From the NCBI GenBank assembly GCA_001414485.1, contig LLEY01000031.1, positions 248,001-312,000 of the forward strand: a DNA stretch of 64,000 nt, written 5' to 3'. The notes under the pieces were generated by a model. It was not told the origin of the DNA. It saw only the letters and a list, made by a program, of their open reading frames with translations, and did no database searches. Below are positions 33,895-43,562 of this stretch, piece after piece; the stretch's first letter is position 1, and each line of letters begins with the position of its first letter. The stretch comes from Calycina herbarum (lineage: Eukaryota; Ascomycota; Leotiomycetes; Helotiales; Pezizellaceae). Made by a program: the position numbers and the translations under genes.

Positions 33895-35560
33895 TCTTCC
33901 TTCTTACGTTATCTCTTAAGAGTATTCGCCTTTCTTATCTCTCTCCTCTCTTCCTTTGCCTATTCTTTAGCCTCTCTTGCCTCTTCTTCCTTAGCCTGAT
34001 ACTCTCGAGCTCGTATAACCTTCCTAGAGGAGTATACCTCTACTCCCTGACTAATTTCCCTGCAAAGATTAAGTCTCTTACCCTTCTTTCTCTTCTAATT
34101 CTTAAGAATAATAGCTATTCGCAGCCCCTGGTTCTCGTGTTTAAGAATAGAGACTTAAGAGGAAAGAGTATATATAGAAGTAAAGACCTTATATGTCTTA
34201 AGCTTAGATAGAGACTTTTCAAAGTCTAAGAACGTATGTTATATAGCTTTTAATATAAGGGGTGTTTTTATACCTTTAACAGGTTCCTTAACTAGCGAGG
34301 CAGGCTTTTTTACCTAGGCAACTATCTTTACGCTCTAAATTAGCCAGATTCTAGCCTTCTTAAAGGTATATATAATGTTATGTTTTATAAATATAAGATC
34401 CTAGGCTATCTTAAACATTTTATAGAAAAATCTCTTAAATATAGAGACTAATCTATTAGAAGTAGTAAGGAGCTTTTCTAGCTTGTTGCTGTAGAATATA
34501 GTAAGGGGTTAGAAGAAGTCTATGTTAAGAGGCTAGAGCTGATGTATAGTATAAGGAGGAAGGATAATAATAATAATATGATAGTAGAATACAAAGTCGA
34601 TAAATTTCATATTAATATACGAGGAGTGGCTGTCTATAAGAAGCAGCTAGTATACTCTTACGCTCTTCGGTTTTATATATCTCTTAAAGACGTCTTCTAG
34701 CTACTTTAGGCTAAACTGGTTTAATAACTAGCTGTTTTCTAATAAACTGAAATATGCCCTGTCTTCTTTAACATCCTCTGTCTAGGAGCCCTATAAGTCT
34801 TCTAACGCGCTCTTATAAATAAGAAGCGGCGGGATAGCTCTCCTAATAGCTGAGACATATACTAGTAGAGAAATAAACTCTTGAGAACCGTCCTACTTAT
34901 TCTTTGTAACCCGGTCTAATATATACGCTTCTAGACTTATAATATGCTTTATAGATCAGCTAAATCCTATAAGGAATCCCTTCTTATTAAAGTTATATAA
35001 GTTGTCGGTAGTTATATTATATTTCTTAATAACTTATATAAGCTAGAGAAAATAAGATAATATTAGCTTTTATACTTAAATTAAGATAAGAAGGGGAAAA
35101 AGTATATAATACTAAGGTAAAGAAGAGTATAAATATAGGAGTATACTTAGCTACTACTCTTAAGTTCTTAATATTCTTAAGATAGCTGCTATATAACTTG
35201 TCCTTATATCTTCGGATAAATTGCCTAGTCTAGTTCTTCTCTACCACGCTCCTATATATCTCTTCTATAAGGTTCTTAACAATTAAAGACGTAGGGGGTA
35301 TTACTTAATCGGTAAGGTTATTAATCTATCGAATCAGGACTTCTTCTTACTCCTTAGTAAGTGCTTGGTAGTAAAGGGTAGTAGCGTCTTTGCGTATTAT
35401 AGTCAAGCCTCTAATCCTTCGTGAGATAGTAGTACGGTTACACCTATACTTCTTAGCTGCCTTAGTAAAATTGCTATACTCTCCTCTTTCAATTACTACC
35501 ACTACTAAGTTAATCTAATAAGATTTGTCTGTTCTAGCCATAGTTAAAGTAGTGATAGTC
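33895..35560 (-). pseudogene. Copy A transposase remnant (pogo/Tc1-like DDE)
   Basis: Read on the minus strand from the 35.6-kb end, this parallels the copy B transposase: HTH region, then NLYNFNKKGFLIG (first catalytic Asp now Asn and the neighbouring Glu now Lys) and PLNIDFF (third Asp now Asn). Strong AT bias and many stops mark it as more decayed than copy B. The C-terminal coding part continues on the left side of the solo LTR and of pogo-2. Confidence 0.7.
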
Positions 35561-35627
35561 GAGGTAAAAAGAGGGGTTTTTCGGCGGGCTTTTGCCAGGA
35601 CCGTGCACGAGGCCGGGATATCGGTTA

Positions 35628-36267
35628 TACGCGTATGAGCTATGGTATACGCGTATACCTCGTATACGGGGGCACCAAACCAAACACAACCCTGTGATCC
35701 GCAGATCGCTTCAACACATTTACACAGCGAAAAGAAAACTTCATCTAATTTAAGTTTCCTTTCCAGGTACCGAGGTAAATTGGCAATGCTAAAACGCCTC
35801 ATCACTAACCCTTGGCCCCCTGTCTCGGACAATCACAGGCAGCCTTATTAGTGTTCCTCCGATTCAGCCCTTGCCTTGCGCCAACAGATCTTTGTTCAGC
35901 AACACGGTGGTCGTAAAATCTTACACTCCTTCAGTTAATTGCCCTTCTGCTCCTGTGTTCTTTATTTCGTTGCCTTGTTGCTCTGTTTCCTTGCTGTAAT
36001 GTTTTCGTAGCTATGCTTTGCCTGTCCTTCAAGTGCCTTCAAGCGATACCCAATACCCCATACCCCAGACTCCACAGTCCTATCACAAGGGCAAAAGGTG
36101 TGGATTACGTTTTTTTCCCTTTGTATGAGAAGAGGACCTTGTGAGGTAGTAAGCGACTTTTTAAAAGTGAATCTGGGATCGGTGTATGACGCACACGCGA
36201 AGACTTCACTTCACGTAGACCTCCAACGCACAAGGCTGACAACTTTTATCTCAGGTTCTCAGCCCCT
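35628..36267. other. Intergenic, no gene seen
   Basis: The left part is the remainder of the palindromic GTATACG element (35628-35670). The following ~580 bp is of ordinary composition with no coherent frame. It might include regulatory sequence for the mannosyltransferase gene beyond the inverted-repeat element. Nothing specific is recognised. Confidence 0.4.
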
Positions 36268-36791
36268 CACATGACGAAGCGCTTTGATATTTTTAGAAAG
36301 TAGGCTAAATGATTAGTAAAGAACGCACTTCTTCTGTAAAGGTCTGAAAGCTTATGGTGATAGCTTTAATACTAAACGTCTACTCTTAATAAGTATTCTA
36401 GAACACGTTCTTTTAGTTAATTTAAGAGCTATTAAAAAAAGAAGTTTATAGGTAGATAGCTCTTACTTAACACTAACTTTTATAAGAAGTAGATTTTTAA
36501 AATCGATTTTAAAGATTTGAAGGATTTTAGAAAATATATAATAAGTTAAGAAGGTAGCTTATAAGTTTTAAGATAAAAGACTTAAAGTTAGAATTATACT
36601 TGATTTTTAAGTAATAAGTGTTACTTTAGTAGGGTTCGCTTAGGGGGCCTACTAGCTGTTGGCCCTAACTCTTAAAATCACGTTCAGTACTAAAGCTATT
36701 ACTATACTATCTCAAACCCTTACAGAAGAAGTATGTTCCTTACTAATCATTTAGCCCACTTTCTAAAAATATTAAAGTGCTTCGTCATGTG
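36268..36791. mobile_element. 524-bp inverted-repeat element (MITE-like)
   Basis: The first ~85 bp (CACATGACGAAGCGCTTTGA, then a TTTTTAGAAAGTAGGCTAAATG stretch) recur as the reverse complement at the right end with a few transitions (for example AAGCACTTTAAT). The interior is AT-rich and non-coding, with an inner partial palindrome around 36620-36690. This is the layout of a non-autonomous DNA transposon. No clear target duplication is visible. It lies ~135 bp upstream of the mannosyltransferase start codon. Confidence 0.75.
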
Positions 36792-36926
36792 AGCGGCTAA
36801 GATCAGACAATTTACTTGATGCCTCGAATTCCACACACCACCCTCGCTGCTGTTCGACTTTGGAGTTGACCTCGAACTCGACATTCACTTACATCCCCAA
36901 TCTGGCATATCAACACAAAACGAACA

Positions 36927-38692
36927 ATGCGTCTCTTCAGACGTTTCCTGGGACACCACCCCTTCGGACGCTCTCGTCAACTTTCCTCCCGCCTCCTCTT
37001 CGCAACAACCATCCTCTTCCTCCTCGACACCTTCCACCTCCTCACCTCTCGTCCCGCACCAACACGCACCGATAAACTCTCCCCTGGACTGGTGGGACAA
37101 AAAATCTTTATTGCGAGCATACATCGGAATTCGGAGTACATGTTACGACTTTATTGGAACCAGGCTATCCTTGATCTTTGTAAACTCCTGGGACCGGGGA
37201 ATGTTTTTGTTAGTATTGTGGAGAGTGGCAGCCAGGAGGATACAAAGGGGGCTTTGGAGGAGTTGAGGATGGGATTGGAAGCGATGGGCGTGGAGAATAG
37301 GATTGAGCTTGGGGAGGGGGTTGAGGAGCAGATTTGGGGGATTGAACACCCGCCGGAGAGTGTTCTAAATGGGACAGGGGATGGGGATGGGGATGGGGGA
37401 ACGGAAGGGTGGATTAGGAGTGGACGTGGGGAAACTGGGTGGGAGAGGAGGAGGATTAGGTTGGTTCCTTTTGTTTTTGTTGGGGTTGGAGGTGGTTTTT
37501 TTGAAGTTGAAGTGATACTAACTGATGGCTTATTTAGTGCATTGTCAGATACCAGGAATAAAGCCATGGAGCCTCTCACCAACTATACGAGTAGAAGATG
37601 GGATCGGGTACTATGGATCAACGATGTTGTTTTTACTGTAAGTTATACCACCCTCCTCGTCTAAACACAAATCCATGAAAACAAGGAGAGAGATACCCAT
37701 GTCAAAACCTCACACTAACAATTTCCCAGAATGAAGACATCTCAACCCTCCTCTCCACTCACGATGGAAACTATGCAGCGGCCTGCTCTCTGGATTTCAA
37801 AGACTCTGCATTTGAATAGTAAGTCTCCCTCCCCTCCCCGCCTTCTCCGACTCCTCGTTAAACAAATGGCAGTTACGACACCTTTGCCCTCCGCGATTCC
37901 TCGGGTCATCACACAATCTCTCAATCTTACCCATTCTTCTACTCCAATCCTTCTCTCCACGCGATGTTGAATCTTCAACCGGTGCCGGTGGAAAGTTGTT
38001 GGAATGGAATCGTTGCGTTCGATGCTTCGTCTTTCTACCCACCAGCTGGCCGATCGGAAGGGGCGAGGGAATATTCGCATTACACACCCCATTCTTCCTC
38101 TAACAATTCAGATGTTCAAAATGGAGAGCAGAAACAAGGTGTTATGTCTCCTCGCCACCAAGACCTCCAATCCCGTTCCTCAACACCTGCAATAACAACG
38201 CCTTTGAAATTTAGAGCCATCCCAGACAGTTTAGCAAAACACCATCTCGAAAGCTCAGAATGCTGTCTCATACACACCGATAATCCTCTGAGCGAAAGAC
38301 TAGGCGTGTGGTTAAACCCCAACGTCCGCGTAACATTCAACGAATCCACATACCCACTCGTGAACCCTTATTCGCCTTGGCCGCAGTCGGTAAAGGCAAA
38401 TCCTGCAGCCATGGAGAATTACCGCCCTCGTTCCTTTGGTGCCGAAGGCGGGGCCTTGAGGAGTGGTGCGTGGCCTGGAAGCAGTGAGCTGTTCTGGGGA
38501 AGATGGCGGAATAGGGGGTTGAAATTGGCTAGGTGGTGGTGGTGGTGGGGATGGGGGAGAGTTGGGATTGATATGCGGGTTGAGAAGTGGGTGCGTGAGA
38601 TGGGGGGGAAGGGGGAGGAGTTAGGCAGGGGCGGTTTGTGTTTGGTTGATGAGATGCAGGTTCTCTATAAAAATGGGTGGATGCATATTTGA
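36927..38692 (+). CDS. GT69 (CMT1-type) alpha-1,3-mannosyltransferase
   Basis: A type II Golgi membrane enzyme of family GT69, related to cryptococcal mannosyltransferase Cmt1, which adds alpha-1,3-mannose to glycans. Exons 36927-37459, 37538-37637, 37730-37818 and 37873-38692 give 513 aa. A single membrane anchor follows the N-terminus (LLFATTILFLLDTFHLL, about 22-38). Family landmarks: IFIASIHRNSEYMLR..WNQAI, SDTRNKAMEPL, WDRVLWINDVVFT (the DxD-like position is occupied by ND), YAAACSLDF, YDTFALRDSSG and ESCWNGIVAFDA. The first intron is proposed from a CTAAC branch and TTTAG acceptor; retaining it also stays in frame. The region after FYPPAG (about 60 residues) is an unusual insert rich in Ser and Gln. 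A Gly/Asp repeat (GDGDGDGG) and a Trp run lie at low-complexity spots. Confidence 0.88.
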
Positions 38693-39059
38693 TGCCACGC
38701 TTGCGGTTTCTAGAGGTCTTTTTTTCTTCTTTCCTTCATACATAGTCTAAGATACCCCACAGTTTGGTGTTTTTTGTTCTGGAGCTTGGGGGTGTCTTGA
38801 TACTTTGCAAACATGGAGTTTTTAGGGAGGCATGGGCATGGGGATATGCATAGTGAGGGCTTTGGGTTTGGGATTGTATGTTTTTAGTCTTGTGTCGTTG
38901 ATTATCGGCAGCAAGAACCAGGTTGCTTTGTCCATGGAAAATCAAACTGATTATTCTGGGATGGCGAGACTCGGCGGTATAATATTTCGAGTGTATGTAC
39001 CTGTTGATGCTTGAATGAAATTGGTCTAAGGATTGGTTGTATATAAATAGATACCCTTT

Positions 39060-39300
39060 TCTAGGCTTGGGCTATTTCTAGGCTACCTCTGGATAGGTTA
39101 CGAGGTGTCTTTTATTTTCAGTGCTATTTGTAGGTTACCTACCAATAGCTGGACTTTTCGAACTTGGGCCATTAGTAGGTTACCTACGAATTACAGAATA
39201 TGTAGACAACCTTTTTTCAGTTCTCTTTATAGGTGACCTGTTGATAGCAACCCCTTTTCTAGACCTGGACAATTTTTAGGTTACCTGGAAATAAGAAGAC
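39060..39300. repeat. Degenerate 45-60-bp repeats with a TAGGTNACCT core
   Basis: Five spaced copies of a unit can be followed: TTTTCTAGGCTTGGGCTATT..TAGGCTACCT, ..GCTATTTGTAGGTTACCTA, ..GGGCCATTAGTAGGTTACCTA, ..TTTATAGGTGACCT and ..CAATTTTTAGGTTACCT. The core AGGTNACCT is palindromic. The stretch follows the 3' end of the mannosyltransferase gene. The repeats are diverged, so this is an old tandem array or a set of binding sites. Confidence 0.6.
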
Positions 39301-39477
39301 TTCTGGTTTTTCAATGACTGTTGGTGGGTTAGATTATGTTGAATGATTATTCCCTCGTATGCCTTACAGAATTCAATTAGACCTACATTCTCATCTAAAT
39401 TAACAGTGCTTCCGACCGTTACTTGTTGCGGAATTAATTATTTAGTCTAGTTAAGCCATAGAGCCTCTTGGTGTGAA

Positions 39478-40190
39478 TTAGCGAGGAAGGGGGAAATCGA
39501 ATGCTTGAGTGTATAAAACAACGCCCATAAGCCAACGAGCACGAGCAAAACTGCCCTTGCCGAATCGCGAATCTTTAAAGTGTTGTACATACCGTTCCAC
39601 AATTGAATCGCTTTTAACTAATCGACAGCAAATGCTTCTTAAATCTTCCGATAATAGCCACTCTTTGCTGATGTAGCCCTCCGTTGTTTTCGGCCGTGGG
39701 TGCAATGGAAAAGCAATCACTTTAATATATCTATTTTATTGTCAACAGCAGCAGCAAACTATGCATAACAGTGGTACACGACATAATTGAGAATAAATTG
39801 TTTGATTCAGTACACCGGAAAGTTTATCTTATCTCCACGAAGAAGTGCTCTCGTCGGTAGAGTTTGTTGTACGAGGGGTGCTGCATTCTTAGAACGATAG
39901 TAAGAAAACAATCGACGTCAAATTGGTTGCAAAGTTTACCTTGTATTCCGCCGTCCTCTCTGGCTGGTTCAACTTGTGTAGGAGGCTCTCTCCCTCCCCC
40001 TCCTCATCACTCTACTTATCCAACCTCTCCTTGACCTCATCAATCTCATCATTATTGACTAAAAACTTTTGTAACAATTGGTTCCTCTTAAAAGCTGGCG
40101 CAAAAGACCGCTCAGACTTCTCCTCAGGTCGTTTTCGTGGAGGCATCTTGGACACGTTTTTCGTATCTCAAAGGCCCATCGGAAATTAAA
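39478..40190 (-). pseudogene. Unrecognised ORF fragments
   Basis: Two minus-strand fragments are visible. One (from about 40145) starts MPPRKRPEEKSERSF and is acidic and charged, with a TAG interrupting KERLDK.SDEEGEGESLL. The other (39720-39478) reads SKEWLLSEDLRSICCRLVK..FGKGSFARARWLMGVV. They could be remnants of one small gene with an internal stop, or unrelated noise. I recognise no family. Confidence 0.3.
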
Positions 40191-40814
40191 GTAATGACTT
40201 TTCTCAATTAGTATCTATTACTAGACTATTGGAAATCCAAAAATGACGCATTGCAAAGAAATCTCGCCTCGCGAAATTTATTTTTTACTACTAAAAGTAG
40301 AACCTTTTAACTTATATTTATATATTACTACTATATATAGACTACTCGAGTAGCTACTCTACTCTACTCAAGACTACTCGAGTAGTTTATTAAAACGCTG
40401 CCAACACTTAAGGAATATCAAAACTTGAAAAAAAGAGGAAAAAAACCAATATTAAACTTTAAACTTGTTTACATTAAAAAAGCCTTAATTTATGATAGAG
40501 AGCTTAGTTTATACGTAAAATATAGCTCCCCCTCTCAGTTCAACCAAGGTTCACACCGACCGCCCCCCCCCCCCCCCCCCCCTTGATTTTGTTATCACGC
40601 ATGGAAGCCTTTTTACCATGGACCGGGTCCTTCTCTGAGAAAAATATTAGGCAAGAAATTTCATCCCAGGGATAAATCTTTCCATTAATTAATAGCAGTG
40701 GTTAATAATTTCTTATAAATTGATAAGAAGTAAGCTATTGGTGAATTTTTAGGACACAGACAGTTTTCAGAATTTGAAAAAACATATTCTGTGTAGTCAG
40801 AACTGAAAATTCAA
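40191..40814. other. AT-rich intergenic with 20-nt C run
   Basis: AT-rich, decayed-looking sequence with CTACTCGAGTAG palindromes around 40340-40390 and an uninterrupted run of 20 C at 40563-40582. No gene is seen. It lies downstream of the homeodomain/C2H2 gene. Confidence 0.5.
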
Positions 40815-43437
40815 TCAAGGCGGTCGTGCTCTGAATAGAGGCATTCTACGCCTCAGTGACGCAAACAACCCGTGTGTCATTTGCCGAGATGTGTCAATAG
40901 CCCTATCTTCTAAATGACAAGTGGCTTTTGGCGAAGATCCCGTCACCTGTTGTTTTGAAGTTTCGGGTCCTGCGTTCGATCGGTTGTGCTCAACCATTTG
41001 CTGAGATGTATCAACAGTTCTATCTTCTAAATTACCAGCCATGAGTAGAGATACAGTCATCTGTTGATTTGAAGCTTCATATTCTGTGCTCGTTTGACTG
41101 TGCTCAACCAGTTGTTGAGCCGGATCAACAGCTCTAGCTTCTAAATGACCAGTTGTTTTTGGCGAAGATTTTGTCATCTTTTGAATTGAACTTTTCGGTT
41201 CGGTACTGATCTGGTTGAGCTCAACCCAGTTTTGCGCTGTGGCGATCGAAACGGAGGAACGTCTGAGAAATGTAGTCAGGAAACTTTCCGCATTAAGATT
41301 AAAGCGGTCATCGGTCATGCTCTCTAAGGCCTCGATAACGCTAGGATCTAGTGGCATGATTTGAGGACCCCCTTTCCAGTCACGTACAGTATTTCCATCT
41401 TCCCAGTGACCACGAATATGCATATATCTTCGGGGCTCGCGTACCCCATATACAGAGCAGACACCGCAACGCCACAGGATATTATCACACTCCTTATATA
41501 CGGCACGCATGTGATTGCGTTCATGATCATGCCAGTTGGTTCGGTCTCCGAACGCCAGCCCGCAGAAGGTGCAAAACTTTTCGCTGTGGAACGCTCTCTC
41601 ATGAACATGTACATCAAGCATGGATTCAAAAATCTCACCGCAAATTAGACAATAGAAGTAATCGTCCCTCCCATCGTTTTTCCTCGCTGAGACTGCTTTC
41701 TGGGATGAGCTAGCTCTTTTTGGTGCGGTCATTGAAGTGGGAGAATATTGCATACCAGCTGTCTTGGATGAGGGCAATTCCCGGACTGAATTTCGCTTAC
41801 TTTGTTGGGGTTTCCGTTTGTCCAGGGCATCATGTAGGCTGATACTGCGAGTGTGATTCCTAGGCAATGTGTCTGTAGCGTTTGAAGGAGTGGCGATCTC
41901 GATGGCAGAGAAAGGCCGATTATTTGCAGAAATGCGTCGATTTAGTTTGATGCTATATCGTGCACTTTGTGTTGATCCTCCGGAATTTGAAGTCCTCGCT
42001 GATGTCACCGATTGGGCTCTTGAAGTGGAATTCCTCTGTGGAGCGACAGGAAGCGCACTATACACTCGATCAAGGCTATTCCTTTTATTATCCGATTTGT
42101 GGCCCAGTCCGTCAGTATCGTTACCGGGTGGTGGAAACGATAAGGGTGGGAATGGAGAACTCCAACGCTTTGGCGTAGATTTTTGCTCATTGTTATAAAC
42201 AAATGAGAATGGCTTGTCCAGATGAAACGGTGGGCTTGAGTGATTGGTGAGGTCGGGTATTGGCAGCAAGCAGTTAGAACATGGCAATTCAACTTCGTTA
42301 CACCGAAAGCACGGAAGTTCCATGTTACACTGTAAACAATTAACTCTGAAGAGTTGTGAAAATGACAAATAAGTAGATTTTCGATATACCTGCCAGCCTA
42401 ATTCTTTACAAAGATCACAGTAGCCCAACTTCTCTCCGTCCTCTTTTGGGGTTGATTCAGATTGAGAGATCAGAGCTTGGCGTCTCAATGAAGGCCACCG
42501 CATACACTCTGAAGGCGTATCTTCCACACGTAGATCCTCTTGAGATGCCTTTCGTAATGTCATCTCAATGTCTTCAGGGTTGGCCTCCAAATCAGGGCAG
42601 TCCATGTAACGTGAGATGGACGACACAGTTGACTTCGGCCTCGGCTCTAGCTCTTCATTTTCGGCAAGTATCGCGTCAAATTGGTCAATGCTTTCGCTAA
42701 TCGTATAGCCTGTGTTCTCTGTCTCGTTTGGTATGTCGTTGCTTACGAAATTGGGGCCTAGAGAGTTTTCAGCTGTAGTTCATGGACTAGGTAAGCAGTG
42801 ACTTACATGATTCCAACTGCCCGAGGAAGGACAGATCCCAGTCCAAACCCTGAAAGATTTCTGGCAAAGGGTCCGTACAAGGTGACACTAGCTCTTTCCA
42901 TATTGAAGACTCGGAAGGTGGGACATTTTTCCGTTGTATATTCCGCCCACTCCTCCAATTGTTTATCTTGTTTTGCACATGTGAGAGTGTGAGGGGTGTA
43001 TGACGATTCGCGAAGTCTTGCTTCTGTTGCTTCGTTGGCTTTCGGTTGCTAGTAATCCACTTCTCGAAATCGCGGTTTTCTTCATCAGTCCAGTCACGTC
43101 TGCGTGAAACTGGAAGATCCCGGGGGGTTATAGCAGCAAGCTTTGCCTCCGGCAACTATTGCTCAGCAGTAAGTAAGGTTATTTACCCCGCATGTTTGAG
43201 AGATTCGCTTACAATCTCTGTGGGTTTTTGGCTTGTAAACAAATCCAAGTCTGGGTTCAGTTGTGTTGGAATTGCTTGTGAGGAAGTTACTAGTGGGTCT
43301 TCATGCGCATTCGAAGTAAGAGGGGAGTGGGCGTGTTGCCAGTGGTCATCTTGGAGCTGCTTGCATATTGGGCAATCCAGAGACGGAGTCCCCAAGCAAA
43401 GAAAACAGAACTGGAAACAAAATGGGCAGCTGTCCAT
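40815..43437 (-). CDS. Homeodomain-like plus C2H2 zinc-finger protein
   Basis: Exons 43437-43213, 43155-42807 and 42772-40815 join in phase to 843 aa. An in-frame 60-bp intron at 42330-42389 (GTATAT...TTTACAG) would shorten this to 823 and bring CDLCKELGWQ next to CNMELPCFRC. Order of modules: a Cys-rich N-terminus (CPFCFQFCFLCLG, then DCPICK); a homeodomain-like helix set at about 80-145 (RRRDWTDEENRDFEKWI, then HVQNKINNWRSGRN, where the WFxNxR motif appears as INNWRSGR); Cys-rich pairs (CDLC, CFRC, CSNC); a long Ser/Arg region; C2H2-type fingers (YCLICGEIFESMLDVHVHERAFH, FCTFCGLAFGDRTNWHDHERNH and a weaker third, CGVCSVYG..H..GH); and a C-terminal array of three ~40-residue repeats. It is a probable nuclear DNA-binding regulator with unknown targets. 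A transposon (copy B) lies 125 bp upstream of the start codon. Confidence 0.8.
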
Positions 43438-43562
43438 GGCCTCCCCAACACACCAAGAAGTTGATGTATAAGGTCCAGCATCTTGAAAGTCGAAGGAGGT
43501 GATGTTTTGATGGGGCTCATAAGATGCCCAGCAAAGGTTGCGCAGCCGTCAGCCTCCTTCTA

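Larger units (their letters stand above)
31158..35625 (-). mobile_element. 2,175-bp TIR DNA transposon (copy A) enlarged by two nested insertions
   Basis: About 45-bp inverted termini (ACCGATATCCCGGCCTCGTA... and complement) are flanked by TA duplications (31156-31157 and 35626-35627). The transposase is on the minus strand. Removing the nested pogo-2 with its TA duplication (1,862 bp) and the solo LTR with its 5-bp duplication (431 bp) leaves exactly 2,175 bp, the same length as copy B at 43563-45737. The site of insertion is the palindromic GTATACG-rich element also seen at 17905. Coding capacity is lost to RIP-type stops. Confidence 0.9.

Noticed and set aside
33805..34211. Hydrophobic plus-strand frames resembling membrane proteins
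   Set aside because: They are antisense to the coiled-coil tail of the copy A transposase and to the solo LTR; the same shadow occurs at 44959-45279.
35515..35832. Minus-strand frame starting MSETGGQGLVMRRF
   Set aside because: It spans the terminal inverted repeat and transposase start of copy A into flanking DNA, so it is a chance frame.
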